Origin: JAGNKE01 sp964583335
Lineage (GTDB): Bacteria > Pseudomonadota > Alphaproteobacteria > Micavibrionales > Micavibrionaceae
Direction: 5' to 3'
DNA: 62,717 nucleotides
Assembly (NCBI GenBank): GCA_964583335.1
Contig: CAZOVG010000010.1
Span: forward strand, 1-62,717
Shown here: positions 40,740 through 49,468 of the stretch, one piece after another
Numbering within the stretch: the first letter of the stretch is position 1
Layout of the letters: each line of letters starts with the position of its first letter
The notes under the pieces: generated by a model
Told to the model about the DNA's origin: nothing
What the model saw: the letters and a program-made list of their open reading frames with translations, nothing else
The model's database searches: none
Translations under genes and position numbers: made by a program

Positions 40740-41132
40740 ATGGCACTGGTGATTGATCTGAAACCGAACGAGAAAATCCTGATCGGGGAGGCTGTGATCA
40801 CCAACGGAGCCCAGCGCGCCCGGTTCCAAATCGCCGGGGATGCACCCATTCTGCGTGAAAAAGACGTCATGAAGGAAGACGAGGCCGATACGCCATGCAA
40901 GCGAATCTATTTCCTGATCCAGTGTATGTACCTGGCGCGCGCGCCGAGGGAATACCACAAGAAATATTTCGACATGGTGCGGGAAATCCAGACCGCCTCG
41001 CCGTCGAGTTCGATTTTCTTCATGCAAATCAACGACCACATTATTTCGGATTCCTATTACAAGGCTCTGAAGGTGGCGCGGCAACTGATCGACCATGAGA
41101 GGGAATTAATCGACAATGCGCTCAAAAAATAA
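40740..41132 (+). CDS. flbT: Flagellin translation regulator FlbT
   Basis: A 130-residue cytosolic protein that in Caulobacter binds the flagellin mRNA leader and promotes its decay until the hook is complete. The family pattern runs from MALVIDLKPNEKILIGEAVI through RIYFLIQCMYLARAPREYHK to ISDSYYKALKVARQLIDHER. AAGGA stands close before the ATG. Its 3' end overlaps flaF by 17 bases, and the flagellin gene it should control lies 700 bases upstream. Confidence 0.93.
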   Translation: MALVIDLKPNEKILIGEAVITNGAQRARFQIAGDAPILREKDVMKEDEADTPCKRIYFLIQCMYLARAPREYHKKYFDMVREIQTASPSSSIFFMQINDHIISDSYYKALKVARQLIDHERELIDNALKK

Positions 41133-41580
41133 CAACCCGTATTCGCAAGCCGCCGGGGCGTACGACCAGAACGCGCAGCAGAACACGCCGGACCAGCGCG
41201 AGCTTGAGGGGCGCGTGCTGCTGAAGGCTTCGCGCATGATGCAGGACCTCGTGCGCGACTGGGACAACCGGACGCCGGAGCTTTTAGAGGCCACGCTGGT
41301 CTACAACCGCCAGATCTGGATGCTGTTCTATGACACGGCGCTTGAGAATCCGGAGGGCAACCGCCCCAACGATCTGCGCAGCAACATCATCAACCTCGCC
41401 AATTTCATCTTCAAGCGCGAGCTTGAGATTCTCTCCGACCCGCAGAAGGAGAAGATCAGCGTGCTGATCAACATCAACAAGGAAGTGGCGGCCGGATTGC
41501 TGGCCGGGCAGAAGACCGCCCCCGCCGCGCCCCCCGCTCCGCCACCCGCCGCCGGGTCGAGCACGAATATCGAGGGTTAG
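41116..41580 (+). CDS. flaF: Flagellin synthesis/export factor FlaF
   Basis: A 154-residue protein needed for flagellin production in alphaproteobacteria and reported to act as a partner of flagellin and FlbT. The pattern includes ELEGRVLLKASRMMQDLVRD, ELLEATLVYNRQIWMLFYDT and LRSNIINLANFIFKRELEIL. A Pro/Ala-rich tail ends the protein. It overlaps flbT, and its stop codon overlaps the stop of the convergent gene at 41577. Confidence 0.92.
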   Translation: MRSKNNNPYSQAAGAYDQNAQQNTPDQRELEGRVLLKASRMMQDLVRDWDNRTPELLEATLVYNRQIWMLFYDTALENPEGNRPNDLRSNIINLANFIFKRELEILSDPQKEKISVLININKEVAAGLLAGQKTAPAAPPAPPPAAGSSTNIEG

Positions 41581-42554
41581 TCCGGCGGGCGGAGATAGAT
41601 TTCCTCAAAATTTTTGGGGATCAGGACCATCTCGCTTACGATGTAATCGTATTGCGCGATTGAATCGATCCATTCCAGATAAACGTCTTCGGTGATTGTC
41701 CGTTTTACGGTTTCCAGAAACGCGTTTCTGTTTTCGGGTGGAATAAAGTCCGGCAAGCGCTGGCTTTCGTCCTCCCTTCTTTCGAGGTCTCCTCTAATGC
41801 AATGTGACCAGTCCCATTCGACCGAAGGATAGCCTTTGAGTTCAGACGGCTGCTGTATCTGCCCCTTTAGAATTTCATCGGCGCCGACCAGCCACACAAT
41901 CATTTGCGCGCGCCAGTGCGGCGACTTTATGGCCAAGGCCGAGCCTGCCCAAGCAGGGATTTGAGACGCCTCAAGGTACTTCAGGCAAAAGAACATTGAG
42001 GACGAGAAATCGCCGCTGGCGCGGTCCCATCCATACCGCCCTTTCGGGTTGTGGTTACAGGAGTTGAGAATCTTGCACATCACGATGTTTTCGCCGTTCC
42101 AACATTCCGGGTCCATAATTGATTTGCCCAGCGTGTTCAGGGCGTCCTCGCGGAAGTCTTTGTATGCCCTGCCGTCAATTCCATCAGGGTAGACGTTCAT
42201 AAAGGCCGTCATTAGCAGTTCAAGGAAGTAGTAAAAATTTCGCTCATGCGCCCGGTGCAGCACACGCCCCAGAAGGTAATGGAACCATTCATCCCATTCT
42301 TCCATCAGTCCGAAGGCGGATATTCCGCTTGCGATTTCCTCCAGAGGGCGAATGAGTTTTTCGATAGGGATAGAATTCAAATCGCCGCTCAACTCAGGAT
42401 ATATCTTACGCTCTTTTCCCATAAACCACGCCTCGCCCATCGGTTCGCGAGGCAAGAGAAAAGCCTCCCTCATACGCGCGAGCGCCGAGGGATCGGCCCC
42501 TTCGCCGGGAATCCATAAAAACTGAGTGTCTGACTTGTTCTGTTTTACAGGCAT
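41577..42554 (-). CDS. Hypothetical cytosolic protein
   Basis: I do not recognise this 325-residue protein. It has no signal peptide or membrane helix. It is rich in Trp and Tyr, with helical stretches (WFHYLLGRVLHRAHERNFYY) and clustered cysteines (MCKILNSCNHN). Its start codon lies inside the T run of a terminator that ends the FlaG-like gene, so it probably has its own promoter, or readthrough drives it. The 3' end overlaps the flaF stop by two bases on the other strand. Composition is a little more AT-rich than the flagellar genes. A link to flagella is positional only. Confidence 0.65.
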   Translation of the reverse strand: MPVKQNKSDTQFLWIPGEGADPSALARMREAFLLPREPMGEAWFMGKERKIYPELSGDLNSIPIEKLIRPLEEIASGISAFGLMEEWDEWFHYLLGRVLHRAHERNFYYFLELLMTAFMNVYPDGIDGRAYKDFREDALNTLGKSIMDPECWNGENIVMCKILNSCNHNPKGRYGWDRASGDFSSSMFFCLKYLEASQIPAWAGSALAIKSPHWRAQMIVWLVGADEILKGQIQQPSELKGYPSVEWDWSHCIRGDLERREDESQRLPDFIPPENRNAFLETVKRTITEDVYLEWIDSIAQYDYIVSEMVLIPKNFEEIYLRPPD

Positions 42555-42581
42555 AAAAAAAGCGCACCGTTCGTGCGCTTT
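42555..42581 (-). terminator. Intrinsic terminator of the FlaG-like gene
   Basis: On the minus strand GCGCAC-GAACG-GTGCGC is a perfect six-base stem followed by seven T. It lies about 25 bases past the stop codon of the FlaG-like gene and its U run abuts the start of the next minus-strand gene. Confidence 0.85.
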
Positions 42582-42603
42582 ACTGTATCAGAGACAATAA
42601 CAT

Positions 42604-43233
42604 TTAGGCCAGAACGCTGACGCGGGCCTGGGGAGTCTGGGGCGCAGAGGTGCCGCCGCCGGAACCGCCGAACGCGGCCGTCGCGGCCTGCGGGGAGGTG
42701 GAGTTGTTGGCCGGGGGCGCGGAGGTGACCTCCTGCACGGTGATAATATCGCGGGAGGCCGGGGCGCCGGACAGGCGGCTCAATTCCGTAGTTTGGGGCG
42801 CGGACTGCTGCGGCTCGGGTTGCGGCGCGGCGTCCTGAATGTCGGCGCTGCGGGTTTCGCGGAGCTGCTGGAGTCTGCGGACCTCAAGGCTTTCCTCGGA
42901 CGGGAACTGGCGCACCACGTCGCCGGTGTCGGAGTCGCGGATTTGCAGGACCGCCTTGTTGTAATTCGTGTCGATAGAGATATAGGGGCTGATGTAGGGA
43001 ACCTGCGGCAGCTCGGGAGAGGGCTGCGCCACCTCCTGCACACGTGCGGGATTCGCAGCAAGGGCGCGCTGCGCACTCACCTGATCCGCCGCGCCGCGAA
43101 GGGCGGAGGCATTCGACACTACTGAATTGACCGCTTCTATCATCTCGTTCAATTTCAATTCATGTCCCAGCACCGTATTCAAGACTCCGGAGCCGGACGT
43201 TGCACCACGGTGAGCGTCTAAAACATTGCCCAA
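42604..43233 (-). CDS. FlaG-like filament-associated protein
   Basis: A 209-residue protein. The core YISPYISIDTNYNKAVLQIR followed by DTGDVVRQFPSEESLEVRR (about 79-115) matches the FlaG family core (usually about 120 residues, linked to filament length). N-terminal helix and Ala/Gln/Pro/Ser-rich flanks make this version longer. It is divergent from fliF and its upstream region contains a CtrA box. A terminator closes it. The FlaG label rests on one conserved core. Confidence 0.75.
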   Translation of the reverse strand: MGNVLDAHRGATSGSGVLNTVLGHELKLNEMIEAVNSVVSNASALRGAADQVSAQRALAANPARVQEVAQPSPELPQVPYISPYISIDTNYNKAVLQIRDSDTGDVVRQFPSEESLEVRRLQQLRETRSADIQDAAPQPEPQQSAPQTTELSRLSGAPASRDIITVQEVTSAPPANNSTSPQAATAAFGGSGGGTSAPQTPQARVSVLA

Positions 43234-43792
43234 AATTTAGGCATATTCCAGACATACTAACCTATGATTATGCTACACCAAAAAAAGCAAATTGTCAAAC
43301 GTATTTAAAGTAACCAACAGGATTTCCCGGCCTTTATCGCCATAGCTTTTAGCAAGTTTTTGCCTATACCATAGCTTTACTGTCAATAAATCTCTTAAAT
43401 ATTTATTAACTCGCGTGCCTTGGCACAGTAATACTTGTAATTTTAGCTGGCGCGTGGTGGGTTTGTGGCTGAAATCCTATAAAAAAATCAAACAGTCGCC
43501 GTGTATAGAGCTGCGCTTAGGGCGCCTTAATTATGTTCAATAACGAATTATTCTGATTGTTTTTTTTGATTTCAGCCTCCGAGCCGCCTCTGGAAGCGGC
43601 TTTCTGCCCAGAGAGCCGCCTCTATTTATAAAAAGTTTACGTTTTGACACGTTTGATATTTGCCAGAACACAAATTCTCAAGTAATTTAGTCGAACTGCA
43701 ATGCCTTGCGCCTTGCGGTATGACGTGCTTGTTCTGCTACCCCTATCCTCCTTGGGGTTCTAGCTTAAGCGAAGAGACGAGGTTACGCGACC
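43234..43792. other. FlaG-like/fliF divergent regulatory region
   Basis: 559 non-coding, AT-rich bases. Contents: a perfect CtrA box (43395-43409), a direct repeat CATAGCTTT (43341 and 43371), a hairpin AGCCGC-N8-GCGGCT followed by TTT (43582-43604), and a short open frame of 20 codons without a ribosome binding site (43701-43763). No sigma-54 promoter was found. The fliF operon probably belongs to the CtrA-dependent early class, as in Caulobacter. Confidence 0.65.
43395..43409. promoter_or_regulatory. CtrA box in the flaG-fliF divergent region
   Basis: TTAA-N7-TTAA, an exact CtrA site. It stands 162 bases before the FlaG-like start and 384 before fliF. No convincing -10 at the expected distance was found on either strand, so which gene it controls is open. 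Confidence 0.7.
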
Positions 43793-45457
43793 GTGAACAG
43801 TTTTCTTGACACATTAAGGCAGCTTGGTGCGGCGAGGCTCATGATGATGGCCTCTATCGTGCTGGGATTGCTTGTCTTTTTTGTGTTCATTTCGCTGCGC
43901 GTCTCCACCCCGGATATGAAGCTTTTGTATACCGATCTGACGGTTACGGATTCCGCAGCGGTCGCCGCGAAGCTTGAGGAAATGCAAATTCCCTATGCGG
44001 TTACGGCCGACGGATCGCGGATTTCCGTTTCCGGCAAAGAGGTCGGTCGGGCGCGGATGCTGCTGGCGCAGGAAGGGCTCCCGAACGGCGGGTCCATGGG
44101 CTATGAGATTTTTGACAAGCAGAGCGGATTCGGCACCACCAACATGGTGCAAAACATCAATCAGGTGCGGGCTCTGGAGGGCGAGTTGGCGCGGACGATC
44201 GGCAGCCTTGAGAATGTGCGCAGCGCGCGGGTTCATATTGTCTTGCCGCAGCGTGAGCTGTTCAGCCGGGAGAACCGGGAAGCCTCGGCCAGCGTGTTTC
44301 TGGGAATCCGGTCCGGAATTATCCTGCCCCGGCAGCAGGTGGCGTCCATCCAGTCTCTTGTCGCCTCATCGGTTCCCAGCCTTAAAGCCTCCAGCGTTTC
44401 GGTCATCGACAGCAACGGGAATCTTCTGGCGCGGGGCGGCAACGAGGAGGCCGACCTCCTGACCCTTGAGGCCGAAGACCGGCGGCGGAATTTTGAGTCC
44501 AGTCTTGTGGGCAAGATTGAAGAGCAGGTCGGCCGCGTCGTGGGCGCCGGAAAAGTCACGGCCATCGTGACCGCCGATGTTAACTATGACCAGATCAGCA
44601 TGAACGAGGAAAAATACGACCCGGAGGGTCAGGTCATGCGGTCCTCGCAGGTTACACAGGAAACCAGCAGCGAGCGTGAAGCTCAGGGCGGCGATGTTTC
44701 GGTCGAGAATAACCTGCCCGGTCAGAGCGGCGGACTTCTTCTTGGCGACGAACCCTCGGCCGAGAGCAACAGGAACGAGGAAGTTACGAATTACGAGATC
44801 AGCAAGACGGTGCGCAACACCGTGCGGCAGGTCGGCGTGATCAACAAGCTTTCGGTTTCGGTTCTTGTGGACGGGCGTTATACAGAAGACGAGGAAGGCA
44901 ACAAGACCTATGCCCCCCGGCCGCAGGAGGAGCTTGACGCGATTACGGCGCTGGTGCGTTCGGCCGTGGGAATTGACGAGGATCGCGGGGACGTTCTTCA
45001 GGTCAGTAACCTGCAATTCGCCGAGGTCGATACTGCGCAGGAGATCGTGGATGACCGCTATATTCTCGGCTTCGAAAAGGCCGACCTGATCAACGCGGCC
45101 GAGGTGATTACGATCGGCGTTCTTATGATTCTCGCGGTGCTTCTGGTCCTTCGGCCCATGGTCAACCGCCTTCTGACTATTGAGGGCGGCGGCGGTGGCG
45201 GCGATGTTCGCAGGAGAGTTGAGCCCGACATGCTGACAGCCATGCCGGGCAACCCCGCGCTGGCCGCGCCTACGGGCGTATCGCCGGGTGTGGCGGAGCC
45301 GTCGTTCGCCACGCAGGTTGACGATACGCTGGTGAATGTTCAGGGGGTTGAGGGCAAGGTGAAGGCGTCTACCTTGAAAAAGGTCGAGGAAATTGTCGAT
45401 AATTACCCGACAGAGACCGTATCGGTCCTGCGCAGCTGGATGACACAGGAGGGTTAG
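43793..45457 (+). CDS. fliF: Flagellar MS-ring protein FliF
   Basis: A 554-residue inner-membrane protein that forms the MS ring and seeds assembly. It begins with a GTG codon. Membrane helix 1 is at about 19-38, ring-building motifs lie at about 45-230 (LARTIGSLENVRSARVHIVL, ASASVFLGIRSG), a Gly/Gln-rich stretch at about 280-320, and membrane helix 2 at about 430-448. A cytosolic tail (VEEIVDNYPTETVSVLRSWM) matches the FliG-binding end. fliG follows seven bases later. A family extension near EGGGGGGD is mildly low-complexity. Confidence 0.96.
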   Translation: MNSFLDTLRQLGAARLMMMASIVLGLLVFFVFISLRVSTPDMKLLYTDLTVTDSAAVAAKLEEMQIPYAVTADGSRISVSGKEVGRARMLLAQEGLPNGGSMGYEIFDKQSGFGTTNMVQNINQVRALEGELARTIGSLENVRSARVHIVLPQRELFSRENREASASVFLGIRSGIILPRQQVASIQSLVASSVPSLKASSVSVIDSNGNLLARGGNEEADLLTLEAEDRRRNFESSLVGKIEEQVGRVVGAGKVTAIVTADVNYDQISMNEEKYDPEGQVMRSSQVTQETSSEREAQGGDVSVENNLPGQSGGLLLGDEPSAESNRNEEVTNYEISKTVRNTVRQVGVINKLSVSVLVDGRYTEDEEGNKTYAPRPQEELDAITALVRSAVGIDEDRGDVLQVSNLQFAEVDTAQEIVDDRYILGFEKADLINAAEVITIGVLMILAVLLVLRPMVNRLLTIEGGGGGGDVRRRVEPDMLTAMPGNPALAAPTGVSPGVAEPSFATQVDDTLVNVQGVEGKVKASTLKKVEEIVDNYPTETVSVLRSWMTQEG

Positions 45458-45464
45458 GTCAGAT

Positions 45465-46484
45465 ATGCGCGTCCGCGAAGATTATCGCTCCCTCTCCGGG
45501 CCTGAGAAGGCCGCCGTGCTCATTCTCTCGCTCAGCGAAGAACAGGCCAGCAAAATTTTCGGGCTTATGGACGATGAAGAAATTCTTGAGCTTTCGCAGA
45601 TCATCGCCACGCTCGGGCGGATCAGCCCCAGCGTCGTGGAGCGGCTGTTCATCGACTTCGCCGAGCAGATGAGTTCCACGAACGCGCTGGTCGGGTCGCA
45701 GGACAGCACGGAGCGGCTTCTTGTCAAGGCCGGGCTCACCGACGACAAGATCGAATCCATCATGGAGGAGATCCGAGGGCCGGCGGGGCGCACGATGTGG
45801 GAGAAGCTGGGGAACGTCAACGAGGACATTCTTGCGAATTTCCTGCAGAAGGAATATCCGCAGACGGTCGCCGTGGTTCTCTCGAAGATTTCCACCGACC
45901 ACGCGGCCCGCGTTCTGGGACAGATGCCGGAAGTGTTCGCGGTTGAGGTCATCCAGCGGATGCTGCGTATGGAGACGGTGCAGAAGGAGATTCTGGACGA
46001 GGTCGAGAAGACGCTGCGGAAGGAATTCATGTCTAACCTCGCGCGGACCCAGCGGCGCGACAGCCACGAGGTGGTGGCCGAGATTTTCAACAATATGGAG
46101 CGTTCGGTCGAGGCCCGTTTCATGGAGGAGCTTGAGCGCGCGGTTCCGGAATCCGCCGAGAAGATCCGCAGCCTGATGTTTACGTTCGAGGATCTCAGCA
46201 AGCTTGATCCCGCCTCCGTACAAACCCTTATCCGCGCGGCAGACAAGGAAAAGCTGCCGATCGCGCTCAAGGGCGCCACCGAGTCGATGCGCGACCTGTT
46301 CTTCTCCAACATGTCGGAGCGCGCAGCGAAGATCATGAAGGAAGACATGGCCGCGATGGGGCCGGTGCGCCTGAAGGACGTCGAGGAGGCGCAGCAGTAT
46401 ATCGTGAACGTCGCCAAGGATCTGGAAGCGCGCGGGGAGATCGTGATCGCTTCGGGCAGTACCCAGGACGAGATGATTTATTAA
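45465..46484 (+). CDS. fliG: Flagellar motor switch protein FliG
   Basis: A 339-residue C-ring protein that contacts FliF and the stator. N-terminal helices (GPEKAAVLILSLSEEQASKI), the armadillo middle (LQKEYPQTVAVVLSKISTDH) and the C-terminal torque domain (FTFEDLSKLDPASVQTLIRA, ESMRDLFFSNMSERAAKIMK) with its charged ridge are all present. Length and order are standard. It overlaps no neighbour and follows fliF by seven bases. Confidence 0.97.
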   Translation: MRVREDYRSLSGPEKAAVLILSLSEEQASKIFGLMDDEEILELSQIIATLGRISPSVVERLFIDFAEQMSSTNALVGSQDSTERLLVKAGLTDDKIESIMEEIRGPAGRTMWEKLGNVNEDILANFLQKEYPQTVAVVLSKISTDHAARVLGQMPEVFAVEVIQRMLRMETVQKEILDEVEKTLRKEFMSNLARTQRRDSHEVVAEIFNNMERSVEARFMEELERAVPESAEKIRSLMFTFEDLSKLDPASVQTLIRAADKEKLPIALKGATESMRDLFFSNMSERAAKIMKEDMAAMGPVRLKDVEEAQQYIVNVAKDLEARGEIVIASGSTQDEMIY

Positions 46485-46541
46485 TCTTTTTTGCGACAGG
46501 ACGTGACGGACCGACCCGCAGGAGCAAGAACGTAGCCAGAT

Positions 46542-47381
46542 ATGACCCAGCGCAAAGGCCAACCTTTTCTTTTTGACCAGCACGTCTTCGACGATGACGG
46601 GCAGATGTCGCTCAAGCATAAGGGGCCGCCCCTTGAGTTCACCGCGCCCGACATGGAGCAGGCGCGGCAGGAGGCTTACGAGCAAGGGCGCAAGGCGGGG
46701 TTCGCCGAGGGGCAGGCCGGGCTGGTCAAGAACATCTTGACGCTGGTGCAGAGCATAAAGCAAAACGCCAGCATGTTGTTTGCGTCCGAGGACGAGCGAA
46801 GGGCGCTCTACGAGGCCGAAGCGCTGCATCTTTCCTATACCGTCATCCGAAAGGTTTTTCCGTTGCTGCATCGCCATTCGGGGATCGAGGATGTGCGCGA
46901 GCGGCTGGGCGAGGTCATGCGCTCCGGGGTTAGAGGCCGCGCCCTTACGATCGAGGTTCCCGCCGCCGTGCTGGAGGAGACCCGCACCTATATGAGTCAG
47001 GAAGGGCTGACGCCTGAGGCGGGGTTTCATCTGTCGGGCTCCCCTGCTCTGCGCGGGACGGAATGCCGGGTGTCGTGGGCCGATGGCGGCGCCATCCATG
47101 ATCCGGCGGATATCGCCCGCAAAATTCTGGCTATTTTCGAAGAGACTCTTGCGGCGAAAGGGATTCCCGTTCATGATGCGGGGGATGTCTTTTTCGATCC
47201 CGCCTTTGAATCCGATGCCGCCCGCGCGGCTGCGGAGAGGGGCGCGGGGCCTGCACCGGGTGCGCCGGACGTGGCCGCCGTTCAGACCGGACCGGAAGAG
47301 CCGCGCAGCGTTCCTAAGAAAGCCTCGCCCTCCCGGCGGGGCGCCAAGAAGAAAGACACCGGAGACCATGCCGGAGACTAG
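46542..47381 (+). CDS. fliH: Flagellar export ATPase regulator FliH
   Basis: A 279-residue cytosolic protein of the stalk that holds the FliI ATPase. The N-terminal part has a charged helix (about 43-75, ARQEAYEQGRKAGFAEGQAG) with the repeating Gly pattern seen in FliH, and the C-terminal domain (LHLSYTVIRKVFPLLHRHSG to ECRVSWADGGAIHDPADIAR) matches the family. A Pro/Ala/Lys-rich tail of about 60 residues is extra. The usual partner fliI is not in this window. Position between fliG and fliN is standard for this lineage. Confidence 0.88.
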   Translation: MTQRKGQPFLFDQHVFDDDGQMSLKHKGPPLEFTAPDMEQARQEAYEQGRKAGFAEGQAGLVKNILTLVQSIKQNASMLFASEDERRALYEAEALHLSYTVIRKVFPLLHRHSGIEDVRERLGEVMRSGVRGRALTIEVPAAVLEETRTYMSQEGLTPEAGFHLSGSPALRGTECRVSWADGGAIHDPADIARKILAIFEETLAAKGIPVHDAGDVFFDPAFESDAARAAAERGAGPAPGAPDVAAVQTGPEEPRSVPKKASPSRRGAKKKDTGDHAGD

Positions 47382-47398
47382 TACTCAGGAGAGACTTC

Positions 47399-47794
47399 AT
47401 GAGTGACGATAAGAAGGCCAGCCAGGACGACGTGGACAACATGTTTTCCAACGCGCCGGCGGGGGCGAGTATGAATCTGAACGAAATCGACGAACCGGAC
47501 TCCCTCAAGAATAGAGACGAGCAGGATTTTGAAATCGGGCAGCCTATGGCGGGTGATGTCAGTGCTATTTACGATATCCCCGTGCAGATTTCGGTCGTTC
47601 TGGGGCGGTCCACCATGCAGGTCAGCCAGCTTTTGAAGTTGGGTCGGGGCGCGGTCGTTGAGTTGGACCGGAAGGTCGGCGAAGCGATCGATATTTATGT
47701 CAATAACCGGCTTGTCGCGCGCGGCGAGGTCGTCGTGGTCGATGACAAGCTCGGGGTCACCATGACGGAGATCGTTAAATCCGACCGTGCGTAG
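47399..47794 (+). CDS. fliN: Flagellar motor switch protein FliN
   Basis: A 131-residue C-ring protein. The C-terminal domain (IYDIPVQISVVLGRSTMQVS, GRGAVVELDRKVGEAIDIYV, RGEVVVVDDKLGVTMTEIV) is the FliN/FliM-type SpoA fold and is complete. About 50 hydrophilic residues precede it. AGGAGAG stands six bases before the ATG. It is the fourth gene in the fliF operon and completes the switch with FliM (19887) and FliG. Confidence 0.96.
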   Translation: MSDDKKASQDDVDNMFSNAPAGASMNLNEIDEPDSLKNRDEQDFEIGQPMAGDVSAIYDIPVQISVVLGRSTMQVSQLLKLGRGAVVELDRKVGEAIDIYVNNRLVARGEVVVVDDKLGVTMTEIVKSDRA

Positions 47795-47857
47795 GGGTTT
47801 TTCCTCGCGGGGCGGGCGGGTCCGTTTGTGTTCTGAAGTAACCGGAGAGACAGCGTT

Positions 47858-48706
47858 ATGAGCAGCGATGCCGCACAAGCAGCAGCCACGGACAGCGCGA
47901 GCGTTCCGGTCGTGCGTGTGCCTGCGCCCGTCATGCGGCCCGATCTGGCGACGTTTTTCGGGCTGGCTCTTACGATGGTGCTTATTCTGTTTGCGATTTT
48001 TTCATCACCGAGCGACGCGAACTTCATCAACATTCCTTCTGTCCTGATCGTGGTGCTCGGCACCATGACTGCGACTTGCACCGCCTATACCACACAGGAA
48101 ATCATGCAGACCGGCGGCGTGATCCGCACAACGTTTTTCCGTCCCGTACGCGAGGCTTCGCGGCTGGCGCGGAGTCTTCTGGATATCGCCACTGTGGCGC
48201 GTAAGCGCGGGCTGTTGGCGCTGAGCGCCTATGAGGGCGAAATGCGTAAGGAGCCGTTTCTGGCGAAGGCGCTGGGGCTCGTTGTTGACGGGTACAGCGC
48301 GGAGGACGTGGAGCGGATGCTGCGAGTCGAGATCGATAGTTTCGTTGAGCGCCAGAAGCGGGCGGCAAGCGTTTTGCGCCGTGCGGCCGAAATTGCGCCC
48401 GCCATGGGGCTGATCGGGACACTGGTCGGCCTTGTGCAGATGCTGGCGGATCTTGAGAACCCGGATACGATCGGGCCGGCGATGGCGGTTGCGCTGCTGA
48501 CGACCTTTTACGGGGCGATCATGGGGACGATCATTCTGTCGCCGCTGGCCGTCAAGCTGGAGAAGTTTACGTCGGACGAGGTGCAGATCATGAATCTGGT
48601 CCTGAAGGCTTCGCGCTCCATCGCCAATCATGAAAACCCGCGCGGGCTGGAGATGATCCTGAACGGCGAGTTGGCCCCTTCGGACCAGATCCGCTATTTT
48701 ACCTAG
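47858..48706 (+). CDS. motA: Flagellar stator protein MotA
   Basis: A 282-residue inner-membrane proton-channel subunit. Four hydrophobic helices are expected at about 30-50, 58-76, 168-190 and 198-220. The cytosolic loop (about 80-160) has the charged pattern ESAR/RLARSLLDIATVARKRGLLA, and the helix-3 block EIAPAMGLIGTLVGLVQMLA carries the conserved proline and glycines. A hydrophilic N-terminal extension of about 20 residues is present. It is not adjacent to any motB gene. The MotB-like pair is at 15468-16987. Confidence 0.93.
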   Translation: MSSDAAQAAATDSASVPVVRVPAPVMRPDLATFFGLALTMVLILFAIFSSPSDANFINIPSVLIVVLGTMTATCTAYTTQEIMQTGGVIRTTFFRPVREASRLARSLLDIATVARKRGLLALSAYEGEMRKEPFLAKALGLVVDGYSAEDVERMLRVEIDSFVERQKRAASVLRRAAEIAPAMGLIGTLVGLVQMLADLENPDTIGPAMAVALLTTFYGAIMGTIILSPLAVKLEKFTSDEVQIMNLVLKASRSIANHENPRGLEMILNGELAPSDQIRYFT

Positions 48707-48717
48707 CCGTTTTTTAT

Positions 48718-49413
48718 CTAATGCAGGACGTGGTCGCCGACCAACATGAGGCGCGCGTGGTCGGATTCCTCGGCGCGGTGAACGAAGCCCCGGGTTTTCT
48801 TGTCGTTCGTCAATTCGCGGAAGATTTCGATGAGTATGTTGTCGTCGCCGTTGCGGACGCGCTGTTTCCACATATCGCCGGGGCGGAAGCTGTAGACTTT
48901 CGCGTCCGGTTTGCATTCGGCCTGATCGCCGTTAATACGGATCACGTCATCATTCCGCACGAAGCCTGTCACGGGGTCGTTGTAGCAGGCGATGTAGCGG
49001 TCTATATCCTGTCCCTTGCCGCCGACATTTCCGTCAATATGAAAATTGTGGGTTCCGGACAGTTCGCTATAGCCTTTCAGCAGACGCAGGTGGGTTTGTG
49101 CGCCGGATTTGATCATAAACTCCATATCGGCCAGAACGGCATCAAGAGCCCTCACCTTTTCAGGATCGGCGAGCGCAGCGCGGAAAGCACGTAACGCCTC
49201 GCGGTCTTCGGGTTTGAATTTTTTCTGAAGGCCGCCGGTCTGGAAGTGTTGTTCCATATCCCGCGCCAGGCCATCGAAATCGCCCGCCAGTTGACGCGGA
49301 CACATGACGACGTTGGCGCGCCAGCCGAATTTTTCCGAGAGCAAGGCGATGGGGGTCTCAACGACCTTTATGCGGTCGTAATTTTCAGGAAGATATTCGG
49401 GTTTTTCTGTCAT
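48718..49413 (-). CDS. DUF1826-like putative oxygenase-fold protein 1
   Basis: A 231-residue cytosolic protein. The pattern THNFHIDG (His125, Asp127) then IACYNDPVTGFV, SFRPGDMWKQRV and GFVHRAEESDHARLMLVG (His212, Arg222) matches the H-x-D...H...R layout of DUF1826-type proteins and iron/2-oxoglutarate oxygenases, so it may bind metal. Start ATG 49413 is preceded by no obvious strong site. The next gene is a paralogue in tandem, so the pair arose by duplication. Position between motA and flbD suggests a flagellar link that is unproven. The family label is from pattern memory. Confidence 0.7.
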   Translation of the reverse strand: MTEKPEYLPENYDRIKVVETPIALLSEKFGWRANVVMCPRQLAGDFDGLARDMEQHFQTGGLQKKFKPEDREALRAFRAALADPEKVRALDAVLADMEFMIKSGAQTHLRLLKGYSELSGTHNFHIDGNVGGKGQDIDRYIACYNDPVTGFVRNDDVIRINGDQAECKPDAKVYSFRPGDMWKQRVRNGDDNILIEIFRELTNDKKTRGFVHRAEESDHARLMLVGDHVLH

Positions 49414-49468
49414 GTTCCGGCCCCTGCCCCGCGCTTTTGAGGATTTTGACCCAAAATCGGGGGCCTTG

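Noticed and set aside
43421..43440. TTGGCAC near 43420 as a sigma-54 promoter for fliF
   Set aside because: The base pair expected ten bases after GG is not GC, so the -12 element is absent.
43701..43763. Twenty-codon open frame before fliF
   Set aside because: It has no ribosome binding site and no match to a known peptide; kept only as a note in the regulatory-region entry.
48005..48916. Open frame of 303 codons antisense to motA
   Set aside because: It is Arg/Gln/His-rich as expected from the opposite strand of a GC-rich gene, and MotA is well supported.
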